From Villigracilis sp024434165 (lineage in GTDB: Bacteria; Chloroflexota; Anaerolineae; Anaerolineales; Villigracilaceae), in NCBI GenBank assembly GCA_030263665.1, contig SZPK01000029.1, forward strand, positions 1 through 64,000: a stretch of 64,000 nt of DNA, read 5' to 3'. A program made the translations under genes and the position numbers. The notes beneath the pieces are model-generated. The model worked only from the letters and a program-made list of their open reading frames with translations, had not been told where the DNA came from and ran no database searches. Position 1 is the first letter of the stretch; every line of letters starts with the position of its first letter. Below, piece after piece: positions 8,723 through 16,805 of the stretch.

Positions 8723-9712
8723 ATGCATCATGTGCATCATGATTTGAAAGTGTATGGAAGCATTAAACTGTTCGCGGGCAGCGGCTCGCCCGATTTGGCG
8801 GCGAAGATCGCCGACTACCTGGGGCTGCCCCTCAGCGGACGCGAAGTGATCGAGTTCCCAAACGAAAACCTGTTCGTAAAGTTGAGCGGCAGTGTGCGCG
8901 GGCAGGATGTGTACGTCATCCAGACCACCTCCTCGCCTGTGCATCGCAACCTGATGGAACTGCTCATCATGATCCAGACCCTGCGCCTGGATTCGGCGGC
9001 GCGCATCACCGCCGTGGTGCCCTACCTGTGCTATGGGCGGTCGGATAAAAAAGACCAGCCGCGCGTGCCCATCACTGCGCGCCTCGTGGCGGATATGATC
9101 GAGATCGCCGGCGCCGACCGTTACATGACCCTCGACCCGCACGCCGGGCAGATCCAGGGCTTCTTCTCCATCCCCGGCGATGTGCTCACGGCTTCGCACC
9201 TGCTGATCGGGCACATCAACAGGAATCTCCGCAAGGATATGAAAGACCCGGTGGTGGTTTCGGTGGACCTCGGCTTCGCCAAAAAGGGACGCAACTACGC
9301 CGCAGACATGGACATGCCGATTGCCTTCATCGAAAAACGCCGCCTGGGGAACGAAGCCAAAGCCGAAGCGCTCACCCTGATCGGCGATGTGAAAGACCGC
9401 GACGTCATCATCGTGGACGACGAAGTGGATACCGGCGGTTCCATCGCCCAGGCGGTGGACGTGGTGAAGCAGCATGGCGCGCGCGACGTGTACCTGGTCT
9501 TCGTCCATTCCATCCTCTCCGCTCACGGCGCGGAACGACTCGGTTCCCTGCCCATCAAACAGATCATCACCACCGATACGGCGCCCATCCCGCCTGAAAA
9601 GATGAAACATCTCGAAGGCAGGATTACGATCATTTCCATCGCGCCCCTGCTGGGTGAAGTGATTCGCCGCGCCCACGAAGGACGCTCGGTGGGAGAGATG
9701 TTCAACGAATAA
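8723..9712 (+). CDS. prs: Ribose-phosphate pyrophosphokinase
   Basis: A 329-residue PRPP synthetase that converts ribose-5-phosphate and ATP to PRPP for nucleotide, His and Trp synthesis. Visible features are FPNENLFVKL, the flexible catalytic loop with PYLCYGRSDKKDQPR, LDPHAGQIQGFF, and the PRPP-binding loop VIIVDDEVDTGGS. The length is close to the family's usual size. The N-terminus has three His residues (MHHVHH) before the conserved core, so the true start could be slightly downstream. It starts four bases after the acetyltransferase stop. Confidence 0.95.
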   Translation: MHHVHHDLKVYGSIKLFAGSGSPDLAAKIADYLGLPLSGREVIEFPNENLFVKLSGSVRGQDVYVIQTTSSPVHRNLMELLIMIQTLRLDSAARITAVVPYLCYGRSDKKDQPRVPITARLVADMIEIAGADRYMTLDPHAGQIQGFFSIPGDVLTASHLLIGHINRNLRKDMKDPVVVSVDLGFAKKGRNYAADMDMPIAFIEKRRLGNEAKAEALTLIGDVKDRDVIIVDDEVDTGGSIAQAVDVVKQHGARDVYLVFVHSILSAHGAERLGSLPIKQIITTDTAPIPPEKMKHLEGRITIISIAPLLGEVIRRAHEGRSVGEMFNE

Positions 9713-9718
9713 GAGCCA

Positions 9719-9766
9719 GTGGGCAGTGAACAGTAACCAGTCATCCGTTCACTGCCCATTGATAAC
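9719..9766. repeat. Intergenic inverted repeat
   Basis: GGGCAGTGAAC and GTTCACTGCCC form an 11-bp inverted repeat between prs and mutM. No T-run follows, so a terminator role is uncertain. Confidence 0.55.
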
Positions 9767-9783
9767 TGATTGCTGATCTGAGA

Positions 9784-10605
9784 ATGCCTGAACTCCCCGA
9801 AGTCGAAACCATTGCGCGGACCATTGCGCCTCACGTCACCGGCAGGATCATCTCCGCTGCCGAGGTGCGCTGGGCGCGCACGATAGCCTCCCCCACCGCG
9901 CGGAAGTTTGCCGGGCAGGTGAAGGGGCAGAGGATCATCGGCGTCTCGCGGCGGGCGAAATATCTCATCCTCCAGCTTGAAGATTACAATCTCCTGATAC
10001 ATTTGCGCATGAGCGGGGATTTAATGGTAAGAATGGGTAAAATCAAAGCCGAAAAACACGACCGCCTCCTGCTCGCCCTGCGCGCGGAAGACGGCCGTCA
10101 GAGTCACCTGGCGTTCAACGATACGCGAAAGTTTGGGCGTGTCTGGCTCACCGACCAGCCCGAAACAGTGCTCGGCAGCCTCGGACCCGAACCCCTTGGC
10201 AGAGACTTTACCCCGCAATGGCTGTACGAAAACCTGCGCAAACGCAGGCGTCAATTGAAGCCCCTGCTCCTCGACCAGACCTTCCTTGCCGGCGTCGGCA
10301 ACATCTATGCCGACGAGTCCCTGCATAAAGCAAAACTGCACCCCCTCGGTTTGTCCAACTCTGTGACGAAAAAACAGGCGGAGGCGCTGCACGAGGCGAT
10401 TCGGTCCGTTCTCCGGGAAGGCATCCGCCGCAACGGCGCCAGCATTGACTGGGTCTATCGCGGCGGCGAGTATCAGAATTATTTCCGCGTGTACGACCGC
10501 GAAGGCAAGCCGTGCCCCGTTTGCGGAACGGGCATCCAAAAACTGACTGTGGGTCAGCGCGGCACGCACATCTGTCCGAAATGCCAGGTGATCGAAAGGA
10601 AGTAA
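9784..10605 (+). CDS. mutM: Formamidopyrimidine-DNA glycosylase (Fpg)
   Basis: A 273-residue bifunctional glycosylase/AP lyase that removes oxidised purines such as 8-oxoguanine. The N-terminus MPELPEVETIAR supplies the catalytic Pro1 and Glu2. Other matches are the DNA-binding loop with HLRMSGDL, the Lys loop HLAFNDTRKFGR, the helix-two-turn-helix QTFLAGVGNIYADE, and the C-terminal zinc finger with CPVC and CPKC. Length and motif order are normal. It is followed two bases later by a membrane-anchored coiled-coil gene. Confidence 0.97.
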   Translation: MPELPEVETIARTIAPHVTGRIISAAEVRWARTIASPTARKFAGQVKGQRIIGVSRRAKYLILQLEDYNLLIHLRMSGDLMVRMGKIKAEKHDRLLLALRAEDGRQSHLAFNDTRKFGRVWLTDQPETVLGSLGPEPLGRDFTPQWLYENLRKRRRQLKPLLLDQTFLAGVGNIYADESLHKAKLHPLGLSNSVTKKQAEALHEAIRSVLREGIRRNGASIDWVYRGGEYQNYFRVYDREGKPCPVCGTGIQKLTVGQRGTHICPKCQVIERK

Positions 10606-10607
10606 TC

Positions 10608-11378
10608 ATGCAGTTGAATTTCGCCATGACAACCGTTCCCACCATCGCCCTGTGGATCGTGGGTCTGATAATTTTTGGCGTCGGCGCATTGCTTGGCTAT
10701 TTCAACATGAACATCGAAGCCCGGAAGAAACTCGAAGCGATGGAGACGAACACCGAAATCCTGCGCGCCGAAGCGGAGAGAAAACTCGAAGCCGCCGAAC
10801 GCAAACTCGAAGAAGCGCAGCTGTTGAGAGCGCAAACGCCCGGCGCATCCGTAGACCCCGGCTTGCTGCGCATCAAAAGCGACAAAACCATCGAAATGGA
10901 CGGCGTCCCCCTCTCTGCCGCCACCTTCACCGCCGATAAAAAGAAACGCCTGATCGAGTTGATCTCGCTGTTCCGCCCGTTTTTGGATGCCCCCGTCCAG
11001 GCGCCTCGACCCGCCCAGCCGACGATCTCCCCGCCGACCGTTCCGCCCGCCGCCCAGGTCACGCCCCCGACTCCGCCCGCGCTGGGTTCCTCCCTGCTGG
11101 GCGTCCCCGCCGCGGCAGCTGCCAAAAAAGACCCCGAAAAGGAATTCAAACTGCTGAGCATCGTCCAGCAGATTGATACCGTTTTGCAAAAACGCATGGA
11201 AGGCACGCCGCTCGAAGGACAGGGCATCCGCCTCGCGGATTCACCTGCGGGCGCGGTGGAAGTGTATATCGGCATCCAAAAATTCGACTCGATAGACGAC
11301 GTCCCCGATGACGCCGTCAAAAAAGCCATCCGCGCGGCGATTGCAGAGTGGGAACAAAAATACGTGCCGGGTTTGTGA
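10608..11378 (+). CDS. Membrane-anchored coiled-coil protein of unknown function
   Basis: A 256-residue protein with one N-terminal membrane segment (residues about 8-29, TVPTIALWIVGLIIFGVGA), then a highly charged coiled coil (ARKKLEAMETNTEILRAEAE onward), a Pro-rich linker, and a small C-terminal globular part ending in WEQKYVPGL. I do not recognise the family. The ATG at 10608 follows AGGAAG and lies two bases after mutM, suggesting co-transcription. A strong terminator follows. The topology suggests a cytoplasmic domain tethered to the membrane. Confidence 0.75.
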   Translation: MQLNFAMTTVPTIALWIVGLIIFGVGALLGYFNMNIEARKKLEAMETNTEILRAEAERKLEAAERKLEEAQLLRAQTPGASVDPGLLRIKSDKTIEMDGVPLSAATFTADKKKRLIELISLFRPFLDAPVQAPRPAQPTISPPTVPPAAQVTPPTPPALGSSLLGVPAAAAAKKDPEKEFKLLSIVQQIDTVLQKRMEGTPLEGQGIRLADSPAGAVEVYIGIQKFDSIDDVPDDAVKKAIRAAIAEWEQKYVPGL

Positions 11379-11384
11379 GAAACG

Positions 11385-11412
11385 AAAAGAGCGCGATGAC
11401 CGCGCTCTTTTT
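11385..11412 (+). terminator. Bidirectional intrinsic terminator
   Basis: AAAAGAGCGCG and CGCGCTCTTTT form an 11-bp stem with a 5-base loop; A- and T-runs flank both sides. It serves the coiled-coil gene on the + strand and the universal stress gene on the - strand. Confidence 0.9.
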
Positions 11413-12256
11413 ATTCCCTGGTGTATCTCGCCGTCAGCACCGGGCATTGAATCACCTCGAAGATTTCCGAGGTGACGCTGGCAGAATACATCTGCCGCAG
11501 CGAATGCACGCTGTACGACGACCCCATGCACACCATGTCGTACCCCCCTTCCTTTGCCTCCGCCAGAATTTCCTCCACCACATTGCCCTGCCGCCCCGTG
11601 ACGCCGGCGGTCAACCCGTCTGCCCGCGCGATCTCCAGCGCCTGCCGCAGGCTGCGCCCAACCGGCGTATCGGTCTGGTCGAGGCGCTGCCAGTTTTCGC
11701 GCACGGTCCTTGCTGTGGGGTAGTCCAAATCCATTGGCGGCACGATGTGCAGCAGCGTGATCTCGGCGCGGCTCTTCATCGCGATCTGCATCGCAAGGTT
11801 TTCCGCAGTCACTTCATATCCCAGCCCGCCCACACAAATCAGAATCTTCCTCACCGGCAAAACGGTGCGGGGCACGTACAAAATCGGCTGTTCGATCTCC
11901 TCGATGAAGTGACGGATCGAACGCCCCGCGATCAATCGGCGAATCTGCGGGCGTCCCAGCGGACCCAGCACCACAAGCGAAGCGCCCTCCGCCGCCTTTT
12001 GCGGAATTACCTCCTCCGCGCTTCCATTGCGGACCTCGAGGCTGTATGCCGTTCCCCGTTCCTTGAACAACCCGACGGCTCGCTCGAAGATGTCTTCCAG
12101 CGGGTGATGGTCGTCAATCGCGGCGGGATTGGAAGTCTCCGCCACGCCGAGAAGCGTGATCTTCGCCTCCAGCGTTGAGGCAAGCCACGCTCCCTGCTCG
12201 ATGGCAGACCAGGTCTCCCTGTATCCGTTGGTTACGATCAATATGTCAAATGTCAT
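11411..12256 (-). CDS. Universal stress protein with two UspA domains
   Basis: A 281-residue tandem UspA protein. Domain 1 (about 1-140) begins FDILIVTNGYRETWSAIEQG and ends QPILYVPRTVL. Domain 2 begins KILICVGGLGYE and ends CPVLTARY. Segments resembling the ATP-binding glycine stretch are VVLGPLGRPQIRRLIAGRS and CMGSSYSVHSLRQM, though neither is a perfect GxxG-9x-G(S/T). Such proteins act in stress or starvation responses. It lies next to two chromate-transporter genes in the same direction with only a short gap, so an operon is possible. Confidence 0.88.
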   Translation of the reverse strand: MTFDILIVTNGYRETWSAIEQGAWLASTLEAKITLLGVAETSNPAAIDDHHPLEDIFERAVGLFKERGTAYSLEVRNGSAEEVIPQKAAEGASLVVLGPLGRPQIRRLIAGRSIRHFIEEIEQPILYVPRTVLPVRKILICVGGLGYEVTAENLAMQIAMKSRAEITLLHIVPPMDLDYPTARTVRENWQRLDQTDTPVGRSLRQALEIARADGLTAGVTGRQGNVVEEILAEAKEGGYDMVCMGSSYSVHSLRQMYSASVTSEIFEVIQCPVLTARYTRE

Positions 12257-12267
12257 ACTTCATCCGT

Positions 12268-12804
12268 TCAGCGAAATAGAATAACACCCAGAACTCCCGC
12301 GCCAAGCAGAACCAGCGGGGAGGGGATATCGAACCACAGCGCCACCGCGCTCAAAGCGGCGATCAGCAATGTGCGTTTGCCGATGCTCTTCGTCTGTCCG
12401 ACGCGAAAGAGCTCCCACGATACCATCAAGATCAGCGCCGCCACCGCCGGACTCATCCCTTTCACGAACCCGCCCAGCCAGTCTTCGTGCTGGACCTGCT
12501 GGAGAATCAGCGCCACCACGAACATCATCACCGTCGGCGGCAGGACGGCTCCCAGCAGAGCCGTGAACACGCCGGGAACCCCGCCCGCCGCATAGCCGAC
12601 GAACATGGCAAGCTTCAACGCTTCGCTGCCCGGCAGGAAGTTCGAAAACCCCACCGCCTCCACGAAGCGCTCCTCGCTCATCACCTTGCCCACCGCCTCC
12701 TTGTAAAGCAGCCCAACCGAAGCGGGACCCGAAGGCGAAAGCAGGTTCACCTTCAAAAACATCCAGAACAATTGCAGCCACGTTGAGAAGTTCGATGGTT
12801 TCAT
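12268..12804 (-). CDS. Chromate transporter half-protein (ChrA), second of pair
   Basis: A 178-residue membrane protein of the short-chain CHR family. It has LKVNLLSPSGPASVGLLY near the N-terminus and GFSNFLPGSEALKLAM in the middle, the conserved CHR signatures, plus about five hydrophobic segments. Short CHR proteins usually work as a pair of homologous halves with opposite topology; the neighbouring gene supplies the partner. Start 12804 overlaps the partner's stop by four bases (ATGA), indicating coupled translation. Export of chromate is the family function; other anions are possible. Confidence 0.88.
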   Translation of the reverse strand: MKPSNFSTWLQLFWMFLKVNLLSPSGPASVGLLYKEAVGKVMSEERFVEAVGFSNFLPGSEALKLAMFVGYAAGGVPGVFTALLGAVLPPTVMMFVVALILQQVQHEDWLGGFVKGMSPAVAALILMVSWELFRVGQTKSIGKRTLLIAALSAVALWFDIPSPLVLLGAGVLGVILFR

Positions 12805-13343
12805 GGCGCCGATAAAAAAATTACCCCGATGATGCCGGCGGCGATGATTACGACTCTCTCCGGTATTTTGTACCACATCGCGGCGAGGCTGACGATCGCC
12901 AGCCCCCAGCCGAACCAGCTATTCCCGCCGCCTTTTTCGAAGATCTTCCACGCCGTGAAGACCATCAGCACGGCGATGGCAGGTGTGAGCCCCTCCACGA
13001 ATTTATTGACCCACGCCTCGCGCCGCAGGCGGTGCAGGATCATGGTCACACCGAGGATGATGAGCGTGGGCGGCAAAATGGAAGCGAGCAGGGAAACCAG
13101 CCCGCCGGGAATGCCGCCCGCCGCATAACCGACATACATGGCAAGTTGAAGCGCGTCGCTGCCCGGCAGGACGGAAGAAAAGCCGACCGCCTGCACGAAC
13201 TGCTCTTCGGTGACGAATCGTCCCACCGCCTCGTGGTAGAGCAGTCCCACCGAGGCGGGACCGGATGTGCTGAGCAGGTTGACTTTTAGAAACGTCAGAA
13301 AAAGTTGAATTAAGATTTCCACGCGCCCAAGTCTATCATGCAA
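12801..13343 (-). CDS. Chromate transporter half-protein (ChrA), first of pair
   Basis: A 180-residue partner of the gene at 12268, with the same two motifs (LKVNLLSTSGPASVGLLY and GFSSVLPGSDALQLAM). The start is uncertain. A TTG at 13343 gives the full length and overlaps the ogt stop by eight bases, and a GTG at 13322 gives a protein beginning EILIQLFLTF. No ATG fits. The pair forms a two-gene transporter unit transcribed after ogt. The CHR designation rests on motifs; whether chromate is the natural substrate is not known. Confidence 0.85.
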   Translation of the reverse strand: MHDRLGRVEILIQLFLTFLKVNLLSTSGPASVGLLYHEAVGRFVTEEQFVQAVGFSSVLPGSDALQLAMYVGYAAGGIPGGLVSLLASILPPTLIILGVTMILHRLRREAWVNKFVEGLTPAIAVLMVFTAWKIFEKGGGNSWFGWGLAIVSLAAMWYKIPERVVIIAAGIIGVIFLSAP

Positions 13344-13860
13344 TTACCGCCCCTTCCATCTTCAATAACCATTCCTTCGTCGGGAGCCCATTCCCGCCGC
13401 CGTAGCCGTGGAGTTTGCCGTCCCTGCCGATGACGCGGTGACAGGGAATGACCAGCGGCATGGGGTTGGCGGCGTTGGCGCGCCCCACCGCGCGGTAGGC
13501 GTGCGGATGCCCAATCTGTGCGGCGATTTCGGCGTAGGTGCGCGTCTCGCCGTAGGGGATTTCATACACCGCTTTGAGCATCTTCCGCTGGAACGGGCGC
13601 AGGGTTGCCCAGTCAATCTTGAAGGTAAACTCACGCCGCCTGCCCTTGAGGTATTCGCGGAGTTCCTTTGCGTAGGGCTGAATGCGTTTTTGGTCCTGTT
13701 CCACCGGGCGCTTCAGGCGCAGGAGATAGGCGTACAGTTTCGGCTGGGCATCCGCCCACTCAACGGCAACCAGCCCCGAGTCTGAGGCGGCGAGGCGGAA
13801 ATCTCCAAGGGGGGTGTGATTCAATTCGCCCAGGTAAATCATTCGGGGGGATGAGTCCAT
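13336..13860 (-). CDS. ogt: Methylated-DNA-[protein]-cysteine S-methyltransferase (Ogt/MGMT)
   Basis: A 174-residue suicide repair enzyme for O6-alkylguanine. The C-terminal catalytic domain has the helix-turn-helix (IPYGETRTYAEIAAQIG), the Asn hinge region (VGRANAANPMPLV) and the acceptor Cys in IPCHRVIGRDGKLHGYGGG. The N-terminal ribonuclease-H-like domain (LGDFRLAASDSGLVAVEW) is also typical. Start 13860 follows AAAGGACGCC; an inner Met at residue 7 is the alternative. Its 3' end overlaps the chromate-transporter pair. Confidence 0.95.
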   Translation of the reverse strand: MDSSPRMIYLGELNHTPLGDFRLAASDSGLVAVEWADAQPKLYAYLLRLKRPVEQDQKRIQPYAKELREYLKGRRREFTFKIDWATLRPFQRKMLKAVYEIPYGETRTYAEIAAQIGHPHAYRAVGRANAANPMPLVIPCHRVIGRDGKLHGYGGGNGLPTKEWLLKMEGAVIA

Positions 13861-14021
13861 TTTGGCGTCCTTTGTACATACAAAATAACCGAAAACGGCT
13901 TACAAACCCGTTAATTGTCGAACAATCGTAGGGTAATCGTAGGGCTGGCGTCAAGTACATTTCGGATAATCATGATAAATTTGCCGTCGTAAGGTGATTT
14001 CTCTTCTCCTCCTTTCAAAGG

Positions 14022-14046
14022 GAACCGCGGTCGGCGTCCGCGGTTC
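14022..14046. terminator. Strong hairpin between ogt and the TyrA-like gene
   Basis: GAACCGCGG and CCGCGGTTC with a 7-base loop. The flanking T content is weak (TCGTATTT on the + side), so it may be a pausing or leader structure rather than a full terminator. Confidence 0.45.
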
Positions 14047-14105
14047 TCGTATTTAACGGGATTTCATGGGGTTATAATCCAGCCATCACACTTTGAGAGA
14101 AAACC

Positions 14106-15092
14106 ATGCCTGTACAAATTACCATCATCGGTCTGGGGCAAATCGGCGCTTCGATAGGCTTGGCTCTGGCGGCTCATAAGGACAAGGCAGCCACGCTTGG
14201 GCACGACAGGGATTTTAGCATCGAACAGCGCGCAAAGAAACTGGGCGCGGTGACTGCCACCGACCACAACCTGCCCGGCGCCGTGGAAAACGCCGACCTT
14301 GTCGTTTTGGCGATTCCCGTCCACCAGGTGCGCGATACCTTCAAATACATTGCGCAGGATTTGAAAAAAGACGCCGTGGTCGTGGATATGACGCCGGTCA
14401 AGGCGGAGGTGGCGAAGTGGGCGCGGGACCTTCTGCCCGCCTCCGTTCATTACGTGGGGTTGGTCCCCGCCATTGGAGCGGGTCACCTGGACATAGCCGG
14501 CGCGGGCTTGGACTCTGCCAGGGCTGACCTGTTTTCAAAGAGTGTCTTCCTCCTTTCGACCCCGCCCGGCGTTCCCGGCGCGGCGGTGAAACTGGTTTCG
14601 GATATGGTGAATCTGCTGGGCGCTGCGACCGTCCTGACGGATTTTGTTGAGTCGGACGGTTTGATGGCATCCGCGAACATTTTGCCGCGTTTGGTCTCCG
14701 CCGCTTTGCTGAACGCGACGGTTGACCAGCCCGGCTGGCAGGAATTGCGCAAGGTGGCGGGTCTTGCCTACTACCGTGCCACATCCGCGTTTTCCGAAAC
14801 CGAAGACGCCGGGGCGCTGAGCATGTTGGCTGTGCAGAACCGCGCGAACGTCATCCGCCTGCTGGATCAGATGACCGCTGCGCTCCTCGAGTTGCGGGAT
14901 GAATTGGAAAACGAAAACGGCGAGGCGCTCGAAAAGCGGCTTGAATCCGCGCGGCAGGGACGCGCCAAATGGCTGGTGGAGCGCGGCAAAGCCGACTGGA
15001 CGCACATCCCGAACGAGCGGGTGGAAGGGGTTTCCATCATGGAGGGTTTGCTCGGCTCGAAGTTGGGGAAGATGGGCAGGCGGGGAAAGTAA
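14106..15092 (+). CDS. Prephenate dehydrogenase-like NAD(P) oxidoreductase
   Basis: A 328-residue TyrA-family protein. The Rossmann N-terminus ITIIGLGQIGASIGLAL carries GxGxxG, followed by DLVVLAIPVHQVRD and VVDMTPVKAEVAKWA, which match prephenate dehydrogenases. The C-terminal helical dimerisation domain includes KVAGLAYYRATSAFSETED. The family's substrate-binding HPMAG-type motif is replaced by VPAIGAG, so the substrate may differ from prephenate. The start follows GAGAGAAAACC. No other aromatic-pathway genes are nearby, which keeps the function open. Confidence 0.75.
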   Translation: MPVQITIIGLGQIGASIGLALAAHKDKAATLGHDRDFSIEQRAKKLGAVTATDHNLPGAVENADLVVLAIPVHQVRDTFKYIAQDLKKDAVVVDMTPVKAEVAKWARDLLPASVHYVGLVPAIGAGHLDIAGAGLDSARADLFSKSVFLLSTPPGVPGAAVKLVSDMVNLLGAATVLTDFVESDGLMASANILPRLVSAALLNATVDQPGWQELRKVAGLAYYRATSAFSETEDAGALSMLAVQNRANVIRLLDQMTAALLELRDELENENGEALEKRLESARQGRAKWLVERGKADWTHIPNERVEGVSIMEGLLGSKLGKMGRRGK

Positions 15093-15126
15093 CGCGATAC
15101 ACGTTTCGAGCAGCCAGCTGCATGCC

Positions 15127-15366
15127 ATGACTTGTTTTTGTTACATCCTCGAATGTTCGGATGGGACGTATTACACCGGCTGGACCACCAACCCGGAGCG
15201 GCGTGTGGCTCAGCACAACAGGGGGACGGGCGCACGCTACACCAGGACCCGCCGCCCGGTGAAGTTGGTCTATTTGGAAGAACAACCGGATAAAATCGCC
15301 GCCTTAAAACGTGAGAGAGCCATCAAGGCTCTCCCAAGAAAAAAGAAGATGGAATTGTTCGTTTAA
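15127..15366 (+). CDS. GIY-YIG domain protein (UPF0213/YhbQ-like)
   Basis: A 79-residue single-domain protein. CFCYILECSDGTYYTGWT carries the GIY-YIG signature (YIL ... YYTG), followed by the conserved Arg-containing helix NPERRVAQHNRGTGARYTRT and LKRERAIKALPRKKK. Proteins of this size form the YhbQ/UPF0213 group, structure-specific nucleases linked to DNA repair. Start 15127 lies 34 bases after the preceding stop. A longer overlapping frame that begins inside the upstream gene is rejected because its extra residues are out of family. Confidence 0.88.
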   Translation: MTCFCYILECSDGTYYTGWTTNPERRVAQHNRGTGARYTRTRRPVKLVYLEEQPDKIAALKRERAIKALPRKKKMELFV

Positions 15367-15394
15367 GTAGTCGGTCGAAATAAATTTTACAAAA

Positions 15395-15440
15395 ATACGC
15401 TCCCGGCGGCGTCCCCGCCGCCGAGGACGGCGGCATGAGC
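15395..15440. repeat. GC-rich dispersed repeat, copy A
   Basis: CGGCGGCGTCCCCGCCGCCG followed by AGGACGGCGGCATGAGC. A related copy in reverse orientation lies at 26787-26832; shared parts are GGCGGCGTCCCC, GAGGAC and GCGGC. Confidence 0.55.
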
Positions 15441-15490
15441 AGGAATTTGTTTTCTAAAAAACTTAGCAGGAATTGTTGGTAGCGGTAAAA

Positions 15491-15517
15491 GTAGAGCGGG
15501 ATGCTATCCCGCTCTAC
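15491..15517. repeat. Dispersed palindrome, copy 3
   Basis: GTAGAGCGGGAT-GCT-ATCCCGCTCTAC, a perfect 12-bp stem, followed by TTCACTTCAACTGACCCATT. Same family as 1569, 6474 and 48821. Confidence 0.75.
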
Positions 15518-15546
15518 TTCACTTCAACTGACCCATTGGCGAATTG

Positions 15547-16143
15547 TTAAATCCGGGCGCTGAATTGAACTGCGCGCGGGTCGCGCCCGAAAGCGAGACG
15601 TTTTGCCCAGGTGCTGGGAAAATTCCGCAAGGCGCGCGAATCCATGCTGATGAGCCTGCCGACCCGCCAGCCTGCGCCAATCAGGTTGGCGCAGATCTGC
15701 TCCGCGCCGTCTTCGAGAGACCAGCCTGCTTCACCGAGCGCGCCGCCGTTCAAGCGGATTTCCAGCGAAGCGGGTGAGCGCACGATGTTCTCGAGTCCGC
15801 GCATGAGCAGGGGGTCGCCCGCCAGCAAACTTTCGAGCAGGCTTCCCCAGGGAAAGTTGATGGTGACGTGTGAAACCAGTCCGCTTAGTTCGTGCGGAAG
15901 GGCTTGCGCGCTGGCGATGATGTAGAGCAGGTTGGGCAGGCTGGCACGCGAGCGGCCGCGCAGGTTCTCACGGCACGAGTCCACACCGATGACGAAGTGG
16001 CTGGGGAAACTTTGGGCGTGGCAAAAGGCAAATTTGCCGTCGCCCGTTCCCAGGTCCAGGAAGATGCGGTTGTAGTTTGCGAGCCGCGCGTAAAAATCGG
16101 TCCAGGTCAAATCAAGGGACGTTCTGCCCCGAATCGTTTCCAT
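15547..16143 (-). CDS. 16S rRNA A1408 methyltransferase-like protein (KamB/NpmA family)
   Basis: A 198-residue SAM-dependent methyltransferase. Motif I is FLDLGTGDGKFAF, the acidic strand-2 end is IGVDSCRENLRGRSR, and the hallmark of the KamB/NpmA aminoglycoside-resistance group is the strand-4 region HVTINFPWGSLLESLL (family MPWGSLL/FPWGSLL). These motifs argue for N1 methylation of A1408 in 16S rRNA, which blocks kanamycin and apramycin. Homologues of this family also occur in non-producers with unproven roles. Start 16143 (METIRGR) is preferred over an upstream Met. Confidence 0.75.
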   Translation of the reverse strand: METIRGRTSLDLTWTDFYARLANYNRIFLDLGTGDGKFAFCHAQSFPSHFVIGVDSCRENLRGRSRASLPNLLYIIASAQALPHELSGLVSHVTINFPWGSLLESLLAGDPLLMRGLENIVRSPASLEIRLNGGALGEAGWSLEDGAEQICANLIGAGWRVGRLISMDSRALRNFPSTWAKRLAFGRDPRAVQFSARI

Positions 16144-16480
16144 TTGAAACCTCCAATTTGTCGAATTGAGAAAGAGCGGCAAATTGGAGCGGGGCGGACC
16201 GCGTGCGCGTTTAAATGCAAACGGACGGCTGCGTCAGGCGCCGTCGAGATCGTCGGGTGTCGGTTTTTTACGGGTTGGGGGGAACGTGAAGCCAGCCCAT
16301 TGGCAATGCTCCGGGCTGCAGGACCGTATCGAAACGGTTTGGTTTTGAATTAAGGCTTAACAGGGAGGGCGGGCTGTGTTCATGCGGCGATCATAGCATA
16401 GACGGACGCGCGTGTGTATTAAATTTTTCTATGAACTATGGGATGGATAGATTCCAAATTTTGGGTATAATTTCGTCGCT
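16144..16480. other. Intergenic region before tRNA-Arg
   Basis: No gene seen. It contains an inverted repeat CTCCAATTTG (16151-16160) / CAAATTGGAG (16180-16189) next to the methyltransferase start, and TATAAT at 16466-16471, ten bases before the tRNA, which is a plausible -10 box. Confidence 0.5.
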
Positions 16481-16552
16481 GCCCTGATAGTTCAATGGAT
16501 AGAACAAGGCACTCCTAAGGCTTAGATGTAGGTTCGATTCCTACTCAGGGTA
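16481..16552 (+). tRNA. tRNA-Arg (anticodon CCT)
   Basis: Acceptor stem GCCCTGA/TCAGGGT with a G-T first pair, D arm GTTC...GAAC, anticodon loop CTCCTAA with anticodon CCT, and T arm GTAGG-TTCGATT-CCTAC. The anticodon stem has one weak pair. CCA is not encoded. The 3' half, from the anticodon loop on, is the attachment core of the integrated element, and the tRNA stays complete at the left junction. Confidence 0.9.
16517..16550 (+). repeat. attL: 34-bp attachment core
   Basis: The sequence from AAGGCTTAGATG to CTACTCAGGG is identical to 26547-26580. It covers the 3' part of tRNA-Arg from the anticodon loop to the acceptor stem, a standard target of tyrosine integrases. Confidence 0.93.
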
Positions 16553-16612
16553 CTGTCTCTATTCTGTTGTTAAGGTGCTACGATCACCTGACGACGATAG
16601 AGCCGCCGTCAC

Positions 16613-16640
16613 AAACCCGCGTGTCTCACCACGCGGGTTT
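16613..16640. terminator. Hairpin at the end of the leftward element operon
   Basis: AAACCCGCGTG and CACGCGGGTTT form a perfect 11-bp stem just beyond the last leftward gene. T-runs are short, so termination strength is uncertain. Confidence 0.5.
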
Positions 16641-16646
16641 GACTGT

Positions 16647-16781
16647 TTAATTCGCCCAAATCGAAAACACCAGGGCGAGAACACACAAGAAAATAAATCC
16701 CCATGCAAGCACTTGGTGCAGGAGCGTCACCGGTCCGCGCCCAAGGTTTCTAAAATACCTTTTTACCGCTTGTCTGCTCAT
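16647..16781 (-). CDS. 44-residue single-span membrane peptide
   Basis: A very short gene: MSRQAVKRYFRNLGRG, then a hydrophobic stretch ending LALVFSIWAN and a TAA stop. The basic N-terminus and single span suggest an inner-membrane peptide with the N-terminus inside. It lies 24 bases after the HTH gene in the same direction. The ribosome site is weak. Roles such as lysis control or superinfection exclusion are possible but not shown. Confidence 0.5.
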   Translation of the reverse strand: MSRQAVKRYFRNLGRGPVTLLHQVLAWGFIFLCVLALVFSIWAN

Positions 16782-16805
16782 TGGTTCAGTCCGCGACAAA
16801 TTCTA

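Noticed and set aside
14899..15126. Longer version of the GIY-YIG protein starting inside the TyrA-like gene
   Set aside because: The extra residues are a shadow of the upstream gene in another frame.
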